Shown: piece after piece, positions 7,425-15,413 of the stretch
How the letters are laid out: every line of letters begins with the position of its first letter
Numbering within the stretch: the stretch's first letter is position 1
NCBI GenBank assembly: GCA_004553625.1
Contig: SFKX01000001.1
Coordinates: 124,001 to 188,000, forward strand
DNA from: Clostridiales bacterium
GTDB taxonomy: Bacteria > Bacillota > Clostridia > Oscillospirales > Oscillospiraceae
DNA length: 64,000 bases
Reading direction: 5' to 3'
Program-made: the position numbers and the translations under genes
The notes under the pieces: generated by a model
What the model saw: the letters and a program-made list of their open reading frames with translations, nothing else
Databases searched by the model: none
What the model was told of the DNA's origin: nothing

Positions 7425-8330
7425 TTATCCGGTGTGCAGGACGTGATCCATCTTTTCATCTTCCTCTGCGACTAGCTCAAGTATCTGGCCCAGGGTGCTC
7501 GCTATGCGCACGCCCGCCGCCGAGAGCGCGGCGACCTTGGACTCCGCCGTCCCGACGTGGCCGGATACTATCGCTCCCGCATGTCCCATATTCTTGCCCG
7601 CCGGCGCCTTGGAGCCGGCGATGAACGCGATTATCGGCTTCGGATACTTCGTCTCGGCTATGTACTTTGCCGCAAGCTCCTCCCCGCCTCCGCCGATCTC
7701 GCCTATCATGACGATCAGCTTCGTCTCCTCGTCGTCCCGGAAGAGCTCCAGGGCCTCCTTGTGATTGAGGCCGATGATCGGGTCGCCGCCTATGCCCAGG
7801 CTGGTCGATATCCCGTAGCCGGCAAAGGTCAGGTTCGAGGAGTTCTCATGCGTCAGGGTCCCGCTCCTCGACACCAGGCCGATGTGTCCGCCCTTGCCAT
7901 AGATGTTCCCGGGCATTATGCCCAGTATACCCTTGCCCGGCGAGATGACTCCCACCGTGTTCGGGCCTATCACGGTCAGGCCCTTCTTCCTTGCCGCCGT
8001 CACGATGTCCAGTGTGTCGCGCACTGGGACCCACTCGGTCGAAATGACTATCGTGTCGATGCCGGCCTCCACCGCCTCAAAGCCGGCGGAGCGTACCGAG
8101 GACGACGGCGTGAGTATGAGCGAGGCGTTTATCTCCGGGTGCGCGGCCTTGGCTTCCGCCACCGTGTTGTAGACCGGCCGCCCTTCTACCTCCGTTCCCC
8201 CTTTCCCGGGCGTTACTCCGGCTATTAGGTTCCCGCCGTAGTCTATGATACGCCTGGCGTGGACCCTGCCGCCCTTGCCCGTCATGCCCTGTATAATGAG
8301 TTTTGTGTCCTTCCCGACGAGAATGCTCAT
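7425..8330 (-). CDS. sucD: Succinyl-CoA synthetase alpha subunit-like protein (ADP-forming)
   Basis: A 301-residue CoA-binding/ligase subunit. The N-terminal Rossmann-like CoA-binding domain has the MTGKGG turn (16-21) and GVTPGKGG (38-45). The C-terminal half has MIGEIGG (about 208-214) and the phosphorylated histidine in MGHAGAI (H250). The enzyme cleaves an acyl-CoA to free acid and makes a nucleoside triphosphate through phosphohistidine. The block around residues 122-140 reads GPNTVGVISPGKG where typical SucD has GPNCPGVITPGE, so the acyl group may not be succinyl. Its start overlaps the stop of the beta subunit gene (ATGA at 8327-8330). It supplies the energy-conserving step for the ferredoxin oxidoreductase upstream. 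Confidence 0.85.
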   Translation of the reverse strand: MSILVGKDTKLIIQGMTGKGGRVHARRIIDYGGNLIAGVTPGKGGTEVEGRPVYNTVAEAKAAHPEINASLILTPSSSVRSAGFEAVEAGIDTIVISTEWVPVRDTLDIVTAARKKGLTVIGPNTVGVISPGKGILGIMPGNIYGKGGHIGLVSRSGTLTHENSSNLTFAGYGISTSLGIGGDPIIGLNHKEALELFRDDEETKLIVMIGEIGGGGEELAAKYIAETKYPKPIIAFIAGSKAPAGKNMGHAGAIVSGHVGTAESKVAALSAAGVRIASTLGQILELVAEEDEKMDHVLHTG

Positions 8331-9460
8331 ATCGCTTCCTCCAGTTCCCGCTTCAGCAGCTTTACGGCGTCGTCCGTCGTCCCGTTCTTGACGAGCGGTA
8401 TGCCGGCCTTCTCCAGCAGGCTCCAGCCCTCCTCGGGGTTATAGCCCCTCAGCTTGACGACGACGGGGATCTTCCTGTCCCCGAACTCGTCCATGCTGGC
8501 GAGTATCCACTCAGCCATCTCGCGCGTGCTGTACATCCCGCCGAAACCGTTGAAGAGTATCGCCTTTATCCCCGGGTTCTGGACCACCAGCTTGACGCCG
8601 GTCCTCAGGCAGCGCTCGCTGAGCTTGGAGCCCAGGTCGGTGAAGTCATAGGGCCGGAGCCCGTAGTGTATGGCGGTGTCCAGCGTCGCCATGCCGAGCC
8701 CTGCTCCTATCACAACCAGGCCCACGTTGCCGCCCTCGTCCACCTCGACGTAGCCGATCTTCAGCTCGTCGGCGTCCTTTTCGAGCTCGTTCAGCTCCGG
8801 CCTCGGTATGACGGTCAGGTCGGGCTGGCGGTAGAGCGCGCTGCTGTCCACGACGACCTTGGAGTCCGCCGCTGTGAGGCGCCCGTCCGAAGATTCGGCT
8901 ATGGGGTTTATCTCCGCCGTCGTGGCGTCGCGCTCTATGAAGAGCTTATAGAGCCTCGCGGCGATGTCCGCGAGCTGCTGCGCCGTGCTCTCGCTCACGC
9001 CGCTCAGGACGGCCTGCTCGCGCAGGTGCTCGGCGTCCAGTCCCTCCGTCACGTCCATGCGCACCAGCTTGGAGGCGTCCTCCTGCGCGAGCTGCTCTAT
9101 GTCCATGCCGCCGCAGGCGGAGTAGAGCAGTATCCTCTTCCTGTTGAGCGGGTCCAGCGTTATGCCCAGGTAGTGCTCCCGCGCGATGTCCATGAATGGC
9201 GCCACCAGCACCGCCTCTACCCGCTTTCCGCCGATGGTCAGCGCGGATATCTCCGCCGCCGTCTTTTCGAGCTCGGCCCGGTCCCGGACCACCTTCACGC
9301 CGCCGGCCTTGCCCCTTTTGCCGCTGAGCACCTGCGCCTTGAGCACGCAGGGATATTTTATCCGCTCGTCGGCCGGGTCGCCGGTGTAGAGGAAGCCCTC
9401 GTCCGTGGGTATGCCGAATTCCTTCAGGAGTTTCTTCCCTTCGATTTCATAAAGATCCAT
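8327..9460 (-). CDS. sucC: Succinyl-CoA synthetase beta subunit-like protein (ADP-forming)
   Basis: A 377-residue ATP-grasp subunit partnering the alpha subunit encoded next. Visible are the N-terminal ATP-grasp start YEIEGKKLLKEFGIPT, KAQVLSGKRGKAGGVKV (about 41-57), GGMDIE (117-122) and the metal-binding AEINP (182-186). In the C-terminal ligase domain, GAGLGMATLD is kept. The usual NFLDVGG and NIFGGIxRCD blocks are altered to DFTDLGS and NGFGGMYSTRE (304-313), which suggests an altered acyl substrate. The start overlaps the KorC stop by one base. It is most likely an ADP-forming acyl-CoA synthetase acting on the product of the 2-oxoacid oxidoreductase. Confidence 0.85.
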   Translation of the reverse strand: MDLYEIEGKKLLKEFGIPTDEGFLYTGDPADERIKYPCVLKAQVLSGKRGKAGGVKVVRDRAELEKTAAEISALTIGGKRVEAVLVAPFMDIAREHYLGITLDPLNRKRILLYSACGGMDIEQLAQEDASKLVRMDVTEGLDAEHLREQAVLSGVSESTAQQLADIAARLYKLFIERDATTAEINPIAESSDGRLTAADSKVVVDSSALYRQPDLTVIPRPELNELEKDADELKIGYVEVDEGGNVGLVVIGAGLGMATLDTAIHYGLRPYDFTDLGSKLSERCLRTGVKLVVQNPGIKAILFNGFGGMYSTREMAEWILASMDEFGDRKIPVVVKLRGYNPEEGWSLLEKAGIPLVKNGTTDDAVKLLKRELEEAI

Positions 9461-9996
9461 TAACTCTTTCCTCTTTCGTACCCCGCAGTGAGCGCCGCCA
9501 CGTTTTCTTCGTAGGCCCTGGCCGGAAGCTGGTCCGCTATGACCTTTGTGAGCGAGTCAAAGCTGATGTTCCCGAGCTTCGCCGCGATAAAGCCCATCAT
9601 CACCACGTTCGCCATATACAGCTTGAACTGGTGCTCCGCGATGTCCGTCGCCGGTATCTCGTATACCGTGTGCGGGATGTCAGCATAGAGCTCCTTCGGG
9701 ACCAGGGTGGAGTCCACAAAGATGATGGCGTCCTTCTTGGTCTTGGGGTAATAGGTCTTGAACGAGGCCTCGTTGAAGGCGACGAACACGTCCGCCTTGT
9801 CCACCTCGATGTAATCTATCGGCTTGTCGGATACGACGAGCCCCGCCTGGCTGGCTCCGCCCCTGGCGGCGGCGCCGTAGCTCTGAGTCTGCGCGACCTC
9901 ATAATTTTCATACACGCCGTAGACGTTTGCAAGCAGTATCGCAAGCGATACGACGCCCTGGCCGCCGGAACCGGAGATCCTGAAATCCTTTCTCAT
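9460..9996 (-). CDS. korC: 2-oxoacid:acceptor oxidoreductase gamma subunit (KorC-like)
   Basis: A 178-residue gamma domain of a pyruvate/2-oxoglutarate:ferredoxin oxidoreductase. It opens with the family motif GSGGQGVVSLA (about 8-18) and carries EVAQTQSYGAAARGGASQAGLVVS, the usual gamma-subunit loop near CoA. The ATG at 9996 was chosen because GAGGAGG lies about 9 bases upstream and the family sequence begins there; the longer open frame only adds antisense-like residues over the ferredoxin gene. It is the third or fourth subunit of the complex encoded by the four consecutive genes and sits directly before sucC. Confidence 0.9.
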   Translation of the reverse strand: MRKDFRISGSGGQGVVSLAILLANVYGVYENYEVAQTQSYGAAARGGASQAGLVVSDKPIDYIEVDKADVFVAFNEASFKTYYPKTKKDAIIFVDSTLVPKELYADIPHTVYEIPATDIAEHQFKLYMANVVMMGFIAAKLGNISFDSLTKVIADQLPARAYEENVAALTAGYERGKS

Positions 9997-10010
9997 ACCT
10001 GCCTGCCTCC

Positions 10011-10211
10011 TCAATCCTGAATGTCGATGCACAGGTCCGGGCAGAGCCGCTCGCAGGTCCTGCAGCCTATGCACTTTTCGGGTTCCTTGGCGTAGGGCAT
10101 CCTGTATCCGCCGGCGCTGCGCTCCTCGCTTATCTCGAGCACGTTTTTGGGGCAATAGTGGATGCAGATGCCGCAGCCCTTGCACCACTGCCTGTCGAAT
10201 ACTATCGTCAT
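10011..10211 (-). CDS. korD: Ferredoxin-type delta subunit with two [4Fe-4S] clusters (KorD-like)
   Basis: A 66-residue dicluster ferredoxin with two CxxCxxCxxxC motifs: C10-C13-C16-C20 and C47-C50-C53-C57. As part of the 2-oxoacid oxidoreductase it would pass electrons from the thiamine active site to free ferredoxin. Its ATG overlaps the stop of the KorB gene (10208-10211), so expression is coupled. The gene order in transcription is A, B, D, C. Confidence 0.92.
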   Translation of the reverse strand: MTIVFDRQWCKGCGICIHYCPKNVLEISEERSAGGYRMPYAKEPEKCIGCRTCERLCPDLCIDIQD

Positions 10212-11020
10212 ATCAAATTCCGCTCCTTTTTAATTGCATCCATGGTGTCCATGAAAGTCGGCTTGTGAACCTCATAGAACTTGCCCAGCCTGCCGGATGT
10301 GTTCGTGATGTCCGGCTCCTCTCCGGGTCTGAGCGGGGTGTAGGTCTTTTTGAACATGTCCATGATCTCGTAGCCCTGGTCCGTGCCGTACATGTTCCTG
10401 CCCGCGCCCGTGGGGCACTGGCTGATGACCTCGACAACGGAAAAGCCCTTGTGCTGTATTGCCTCGCAGATGGCCTTCTGCAGCTGGACCGGATGCGCGG
10501 TGGTCCAGCGCGCAAAGTAGGTCGCGCCCGCCGCTATGCACAGACGGCCCACGTCGAAGGGCTCCTCCTCGTTGCCGTAGGGGGAGGTCTTGGTCTTGCC
10601 GTAGAGCGGGGTCGTGGGCGCCTTCTGGGCGCCGGTCATGCCGTAGACCAGGTTCGTCAGCTGGAAGCAGGTGATGTCGATGTTGCGGCGCGCGGCGTGT
10701 ATCATGTGGTTGCCGCCGATGCCAACGTTCTCGCCGTCGCCCGTGAAGGCTACGACCGGCTTGTCCGGCCGCGCGATCTTCACGCCCTCGGCAAAGGCTA
10801 TCGAACGTCCGTGCAGGCACTTGAACACGTCAACGTCCAGGTTCATGCCCATCCAGGCGCCGCAGCCGCCGCCGGACACGATGCCTATGTCGCCCTTTTT
10901 GATCCCGAGCTCGTCCAGCGCCCGGATAAAGGCGTTGAGGAAAATGCCGTAGCCGCAGCCGGGACAGAATATCTCAGGGAAAGTGTACTCTCTTATGTAT
11001 TTCTTGTAGAGTTCTTTCAC
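10208..11020 (-). CDS. korB: 2-oxoacid:ferredoxin oxidoreductase beta subunit, thiamine-binding (KorB-like)
   Basis: A 270-residue catalytic subunit binding thiamine diphosphate and a proximal Fe-S cluster. It shows CPGCGYG (19-25), SGGGCGAW, the Mg/ThDP block GDGENVGIGGNH (about 95-106), NLVYGMTGAQKAPTTP, and the KorB-like SQCPTGAGRN near residue 215. The last block resembles the SQCPTxxGR region of 2-oxoglutarate-type enzymes more than pyruvate enzymes, so 2-oxoglutarate is the first guess, with branched or aromatic 2-oxoacids possible. The start is GTG at 11020 with GGAGGTA upstream. It catalyses oxidative decarboxylation to acyl-CoA with ferredoxin as acceptor. Confidence 0.9.
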   Translation of the reverse strand: MKELYKKYIREYTFPEIFCPGCGYGIFLNAFIRALDELGIKKGDIGIVSGGGCGAWMGMNLDVDVFKCLHGRSIAFAEGVKIARPDKPVVAFTGDGENVGIGGNHMIHAARRNIDITCFQLTNLVYGMTGAQKAPTTPLYGKTKTSPYGNEEEPFDVGRLCIAAGATYFARWTTAHPVQLQKAICEAIQHKGFSVVEVISQCPTGAGRNMYGTDQGYEIMDMFKKTYTPLRPGEEPDITNTSGRLGKFYEVHKPTFMDTMDAIKKERNLI

Positions 11021-11021
11021 G

Positions 11022-12158
11022 TCACCGTACCTCCTTGATCTTCTCCAGGATCTGCTCCGGAGTAAACAGCGCGCCGCCCAGGATGGAGGCGCCCACCACC
11101 TTGTCGTAGCCGCCGACCCTCTGTATCTCGCGCACGTACTTGCCGATGTTCATTTCAGGCACGAGCACCTTTTTGCACTTGGCGCAGAACTCTCTCAGCT
11201 GGCGCTCCGGCACCGGCCAGATGGTGTTCATCTTCATCCAGCCGACCTTCATGCCCTCCGCGCGCGCCATCTCAACGGCGGAGCCCGCGCTGCGCGCCAC
11301 GCTGCCGAAGCATATGACGCCGACTTCCATGTCCTCGTCGTCGTAGAAGGTCCGGACGTCCGTTATGTCCTCGACGTTCTTCGTTATCTTGTCGTTTATG
11401 CGCTGTACGAACTCGGCGCTCTTTTCAATGTTGCCGCCCACGTTCTTGCCGCGGTAGTCGTGGCAAGTGATGTCCCAGGCCGCGTTGCTGCCCTCGTAGA
11501 AGCTGACGTGCGGCGGGATGAGGTTCTCGTCCGGCTTGAACCAGTACTCCACCGGTCCCTTCACCTTGTTGTCGTATACCTCGACCTCCTCGGGGATGAC
11601 GAGCTTTTCACGCAGATGGCCGATGATGGCGTCGCTCAGGATGATGACCGGCGTCATGTATTTGTCGGCCAGCTCGAAGGCCTTTATCGTGAAGTCAAAG
11701 GACTCCTGCACCGAAGAGGGGCAGATCGCTATGACCTCGTAGTCGCCCTGGGAGCCGTAGCGCGCCTGGTAGACGTCCTGCTGCGCCGGCATCGTCGCCT
11801 GGCCGCCCGCCGGGCCGCCGCGCATCATGTAGGCGATGACCACCGGACGCTCCGTTATGGCCGCCGCGCCCAGGCCCTCGGTCATCAGGCAGAAGCCCGG
11901 GCCGGAGGTCGCGGTCATGGAGCGCTCACCCGCCAGGCTCGCGCCTATGCACGCGCATATCGAGCCGAGCTCGTCCTCCATCTGGATGTAGTAGCCGTCC
12001 TCCTCGGGCAGCCGCAGCGCCGCGTGCTCGGCTATCTCAGTCGCCGGCGTTATCGGATACCCCGCAAAGAATTTGCAGTTTGCGGCTATGGCCCCCTCCA
12101 TCATGGCCACGTTTCCCTGGACTATTGAAGTTCCAGCTTTTCTGAGCTTTTTTCGCAA
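11022..12158 (-). CDS. korA: 2-oxoacid:ferredoxin oxidoreductase alpha subunit (KorA-like)
   Basis: A 378-residue alpha subunit. The pyrimidine-binding domain begins with GNVAMMEGAIAANCKFFAGYPITP; YPITP is at 34-38. It is followed by EDELGSICACIGASLAGERSMTATSGPGFCLMTEG, then RGGPAGGQATMPAQQDVYQARYGSQGD. The transketolase C-terminal domain follows from about 250. There is no fused gamma domain; that is encoded separately. The start appears to be TTG at 12158 preceded by AAAGGGTGG; no ATG or GTG fits. It lies 25 bases after the D-2-hydroxyacid dehydrogenase gene, which suggests that the dehydrogenase supplies the 2-oxoacid. Confidence 0.9.
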   Translation of the reverse strand: MRKKLRKAGTSIVQGNVAMMEGAIAANCKFFAGYPITPATEIAEHAALRLPEEDGYYIQMEDELGSICACIGASLAGERSMTATSGPGFCLMTEGLGAAAITERPVVIAYMMRGGPAGGQATMPAQQDVYQARYGSQGDYEVIAICPSSVQESFDFTIKAFELADKYMTPVIILSDAIIGHLREKLVIPEEVEVYDNKVKGPVEYWFKPDENLIPPHVSFYEGSNAAWDITCHDYRGKNVGGNIEKSAEFVQRINDKITKNVEDITDVRTFYDDEDMEVGVICFGSVARSAGSAVEMARAEGMKVGWMKMNTIWPVPERQLREFCAKCKKVLVPEMNIGKYVREIQRVGGYDKVVGASILGGALFTPEQILEKIKEVR

Positions 12159-12183
12159 GCTAAACCACCCTTTCTGTTTATTG

Positions 12184-13149
12184 TCACAAACCGTTTACTA
12201 TACTATCGGGCCTCTCTCCGTCCAGCGCCCTTATGACGTTCCCGCAGGCCACCTTGAAGAGGTCCTCCATGAGCTCGGTGGTCGCGGAGCCCAGGTGCGG
12301 CGTGACTATCACGTTCGCATCCTTGAGCTGGAGCAGGGGCGCGTCCGCGGGCAGCGGCTCCGGGTAGACCACGTCCAGCGCGGCGCCCCAGATCCAGTGC
12401 TCTCTGAGAGCTTCTACCAGCGCCTCCTGGTCAATGCACTCGCCGCGGGAGTCGTTTATGACTATCGCGTTCTTCTTCATCAGCCTGAACTGATCACGGC
12501 CCAGCAGATGATACGTGCTCGGCAGCAGCGGCACCAGGATCATCACCACGTCGGATTCGCGCAGCAGCGTCTCGAGGTCCACGTACTCCGCGCCCAGCTC
12601 GCGCTCGAGCTCCTCCGGCATACGGACCACGTCGTAATAGAGCTCCCTCATGTCGAAGGCCCGGCACCGCTTGAGCACAGCCCGGCCTATCCCGCCCGCG
12701 CCGATGACGCCCAGCGTCTTGCCGATGATCGTGTGCGTGTCGTGGCGGTAGGTCCAGTTGTGCCACTCGCCCTGCCGCACCTTCTCCGAAAGCTGCGTGA
12801 TGCGCCGCGTCAGCGAGAGCATGAGGCCTATGACCATCTCCGCAACGCAGTCCGAGGCGCCGCCCGCGCAGTTGCACACATAGATGCCCTTCTCCCGCGC
12901 GTACTCTATGTCGTGCTGGTTGTAGCCGACGCTTGCCACCTGGATGATCTTCAGGTTCGGCGCCCTGTCAATGATCTCCCGCGTCACGCCGCGGGAATGG
13001 GCCAGGATCGCCTCCGCCTCCTCCAGGGAGCCCGCCTCGCCGTAAGAGGGCTCGTAAAACTTCAGGTCTATGCCCGGCTTGGCATATTCGATAAGCAGTT
13101 TCTCAATGTGCGGCGGCCTTTTGTCATAATAAATGACTTTCTCAAGCAA
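12184..13149 (-). CDS. D-isomer-specific 2-hydroxyacid dehydrogenase
   Basis: A 321-residue NAD(P)-dependent oxidoreductase. It has a Rossmann motif GVIGAGGIGRAVLKRC (GxGxxG at 150-155) and the catalytic triad R235 (in NDSRGECID), E264 (in VYPEPLP) and H285 (in VTPHLGSAT). It interconverts an R-2-hydroxyacid and a 2-oxoacid. As the first gene of the operon, ahead of the 2-oxoacid:ferredoxin oxidoreductase, it probably feeds that enzyme or drains it reversibly. Substrate candidates by context are 2-hydroxyglutarate or an aromatic or branched lactate. Phosphoglycerate is less likely because the C-terminal regulatory domain is missing. The start is TTG with GAGAGGTG upstream. Confidence 0.85.
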   Translation of the reverse strand: MLEKVIYYDKRPPHIEKLLIEYAKPGIDLKFYEPSYGEAGSLEEAEAILAHSRGVTREIIDRAPNLKIIQVASVGYNQHDIEYAREKGIYVCNCAGGASDCVAEMVIGLMLSLTRRITQLSEKVRQGEWHNWTYRHDTHTIIGKTLGVIGAGGIGRAVLKRCRAFDMRELYYDVVRMPEELERELGAEYVDLETLLRESDVVMILVPLLPSTYHLLGRDQFRLMKKNAIVINDSRGECIDQEALVEALREHWIWGAALDVVYPEPLPADAPLLQLKDANVIVTPHLGSATTELMEDLFKVACGNVIRALDGERPDSIVNGL

Positions 13150-13300
13150 AGCGCGTCACCTCTCCTTTCATGTGCAAAACTCAGCCTATGCCTCGGCCCT
13201 TCTGATGGAATCTTACTAGTTAATCTCAGCCTCAACAATCAACGCGGAGTTTATCGTCCTGAAAATATGCGACGCGATTTTACTTCTTCTGACATAATTA

Positions 13301-13332
13301 GAAATCGCCGACCCTGCCGGGTCGGCGATTTC
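13301..13332. terminator. Perfect 14-bp hairpin downstream of the minus-strand LysR gene
   Basis: GAAATCGCCGACCC (13301-13314) pairs perfectly with GGGTCGGCGATTTC (13319-13332) around a four-base loop. On the minus strand it is followed by TAATTAT rather than a clean T-run, so it is probably a terminator for the LysR gene ending at 13359 but not a textbook one. The remaining 150 bases before the dehydrogenase start (13150-13300) should hold the operon promoter; I could not pick a convincing -35/-10 pair. Confidence 0.7.
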
Positions 13333-13358
13333 TCTGCGTATATTCGTATTTTAAATAT

Positions 13359-14261
13359 TCAGCTAAACAGCTCCCCAATTATCCTTATGCAGTTTTTTTC
13401 GACTCCGCTGATATATGCGTCCTTCCTGAAGATCGCGTAGACTCCCACGCTCGCCGGAGGGCTCCCGATGAAGAACACGTCCAAGGGGTCCACGCTTTTT
13501 GTTATCTCCACGTTGGACTTGAGAACGATGTCGATGCCCTGACCGGCGGCCGCCGTCCGGAATTTGCTGCCCGGGCTGGGGTACTCCACCAGGTTCGACG
13601 GCGTTATCCCATACATTTCAAAAAGCCCCTCCGTCACCCGCCTGAACGAGAACGATTCCGGCAGCACGAAGATCGGCATATCGGCTATCGCCCGGAGGTC
13701 CACGGAGTCTCTTCTGCCCTCCACAAGGCAGCTGGAACTCAGGTAGCCTCTCCGGGTGACGGCGTAGATATTCTCCCTGTGTATCTCGACGCAGCTGTAG
13801 TTTTCATCCGGCTTCAGCAGGGGAACGATTATAAAATCTACCTTTCTATTTTGCAGCGCTTCCTCCAAAACGCTGTAGTTCCCGGGGACGATGTCCACCT
13901 CGATAGAGCCGAATTCCTCGTGCAGCCGGGGCAGCAGAGTGGGCGCCATGTATTCCAGTCTTTGCCAGGGGATGCCTATTCGCAGACGGCCCTTGCGGTT
14001 CTCGGAGATGTCCTCGAGCTGCTTTATCATGCGGTCGTAAATGAGCAGGATGCGCTCCGCCGCCTTGATGTATTTCTCACCGGCGTAGGTCAGAGTAAGC
14101 TTGTTCTGTGAGCGGTCGAACAGCTTCACTCCGAGCTGCTTTTCCGTCTTTGTGATGAAGCTGCTCAGCGAGGGCTGGGAGATGAACAGCTTCTCCGCGG
14201 CCTTCGTTATGCTCCCGCATTCGTAGACCGTATAGATGTATTTTAATTGCCGAAATTCCAT
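13359..14261 (-). CDS. LysR family transcriptional regulator 1
   Basis: A 300-residue regulator with the N-terminal LysR winged helix (MEFRQLKYIYTVYECGSITKAAEKLFISQPSLSSFI; helix-turn-helix about 18-37) and a substrate-binding-like effector domain (about 90-295). It lies upstream of the 2-oxoacid operon on the same strand and divergent from a second LysR gene. By the usual LysR pattern it may control the operon, itself, or the divergent gene in response to a carboxylic acid. A GGGAGGAATAA ribosome site precedes the ATG. The inverted repeat at 14301-14323 is a likely binding site. Confidence 0.9.
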   Translation of the reverse strand: MEFRQLKYIYTVYECGSITKAAEKLFISQPSLSSFITKTEKQLGVKLFDRSQNKLTLTYAGEKYIKAAERILLIYDRMIKQLEDISENRKGRLRIGIPWQRLEYMAPTLLPRLHEEFGSIEVDIVPGNYSVLEEALQNRKVDFIIVPLLKPDENYSCVEIHRENIYAVTRRGYLSSSCLVEGRRDSVDLRAIADMPIFVLPESFSFRRVTEGLFEMYGITPSNLVEYPSPGSKFRTAAAGQGIDIVLKSNVEITKSVDPLDVFFIGSPPASVGVYAIFRKDAYISGVEKNCIRIIGELFS

Positions 14262-14300
14262 TTATTCCTCCCGCAGAGACTGCTTCTGTTCGCGCTCACT

Positions 14301-14323
14301 TTTTATATGCTTGGCATATAAAA
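14301..14323. promoter_or_regulatory. Perfect inverted repeat between divergent LysR genes (probable operator)
   Basis: TTTTATATGC (14301-14310) and GCATATAAAA (14314-14323) form a perfect 10-bp inverted repeat with a 3-base centre, about 40 bases upstream of the LysR 1 start. Its core ATGC-N3-GCAT is compatible with a LysR T-N11-A type dyad. No U-run follows, so a binding site is more likely than a terminator. Confidence 0.6.
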
Positions 14324-14331
14324 AAACGTAG

Positions 14332-14360
14332 TTCAAATTTAATCTTTCTTTATATATACT
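14332..14360 (+). promoter_or_regulatory. Probable sigma-A promoter for the second LysR gene
   Basis: -35-like TTCAAA (14332-14337), 17-bp spacer, -10 TATACT (14355-14360), about 100 bases upstream of the GTG start at 14461. The -35 is weak, as often seen at activator-dependent promoters, and the operator-like repeat ends only 9 bases upstream. Confidence 0.55.
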
Positions 14361-14460
14361 AAACTTGCCTCCGACAAAAGTCAATCAATATGTCATTTTG
14401 ACGAACTTTTCAAAATGTTTCCTTGTGGCCTTTTCCTTATACAAGAAAGGTGTGCTGGCG

Positions 14461-15381
14461 GTGAATTTGAATTATATGCAATACTTTGTCCGCGCAGTGG
14501 ACCTGGGTACGATATCGGAGGCGGCGGCAGAACTCTTTATCACCCCGCAGGGGCTGAGCCAGGCGCTGCACCGGATGGAGAAGGAATATGGCGTCCGTCT
14601 CATCTACCACGAGAGCAACCGCGTCCTGCCGACGCAGGCCGGGAAAAATGCCTATGACATCTTCTCCAAGATCCTGAGTTTGAACGAAGATGCCGTTCAG
14701 AAAATACGCGAGCAGCCCTCGGATAACGCCGGCGGCCGGGTGCTCAATATCTTCGCCTCTCCTTTTTTTACCGAGAGCGTCCTGAGGCACATCGTCCAAT
14801 CCTACAGCCGGCGGGACCCGGACGTGAGCCTGCGCATAATGGAACTTCCTTCCAGAGAAGTCTACAGTCTGCCTGCCAGAAAACAGGATACGATCTGTCT
14901 TTACGGCGCCTCGCCCAGCGGCGTTGCAGAATTTGCAAACCGCTTTTCCGAGCTTGACGAGAGGCACCCCCTCCTGCGCACAGACGTTTTGGCCTGCGTT
15001 TCGGCCAATTCGCCGCTCGCCGGCAAGGCCAGCGTCTCTGCGTCGGACCTCAAGAACGCGGAGATCGTGCTCTGCCGGAACGAAGAGCTGTTCCTGCGCG
15101 CGGCATGTCCCGGCTTCGGAGCCTCGAACGTCAACGTGAGGACGCACAGCAAAGGTCTTTGCTTTTCCTACATATCCAGCAGGAAAAACGCCGTGGGCTT
15201 CACGAACCGCGCGGAGCTCTACGGCGCGGGCAACAAAAAACTTGCCGCGGTCCCGCTCGAGGCCAAGCTCGAGATGGTCTACGGCTACCTTGTAAGCCGT
15301 GACGGGGCCAGGAACCCCGCCGTAGTCAGCCTGATAGAAATGCTCGAGGCCCACTTCAAAAAGGTCGAGCAGAGCTCCTAA
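14461..15381 (+). CDS. LysR family transcriptional regulator 2
   Basis: A 306-residue LysR-type regulator. The N-terminal helix-turn-helix reads MQYFVRAVDLGTISEAAAEL then FITPQGLSQALHRMEKEYGV, followed by the conserved linker helix and an effector-binding domain with less typical sequence. The GTG at 14461 was chosen because AAGAAAGG lies 10 bases upstream and the domain begins there; the longer frame from 14365 adds 32 unlikely residues that run over the promoter. It precedes an aminotransferase by 32 bases on the same strand, so it may regulate that gene and the divergent 2-oxoacid operon. Confidence 0.85.
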   Translation: MNLNYMQYFVRAVDLGTISEAAAELFITPQGLSQALHRMEKEYGVRLIYHESNRVLPTQAGKNAYDIFSKILSLNEDAVQKIREQPSDNAGGRVLNIFASPFFTESVLRHIVQSYSRRDPDVSLRIMELPSREVYSLPARKQDTICLYGASPSGVAEFANRFSELDERHPLLRTDVLACVSANSPLAGKASVSASDLKNAEIVLCRNEELFLRAACPGFGASNVNVRTHSKGLCFSYISSRKNAVGFTNRAELYGAGNKKLAAVPLEAKLEMVYGYLVSRDGARNPAVVSLIEMLEAHFKKVEQSS

Positions 15382-15413
15382 CAACAGAAATCAAAATACG
15401 AGGTGAGATAATA

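Noticed and set aside
9997-10188. N-terminal extension of the KorC frame
   Set aside because: It overlaps the ferredoxin gene out of frame; a strong ribosome site supports the start at 9996.
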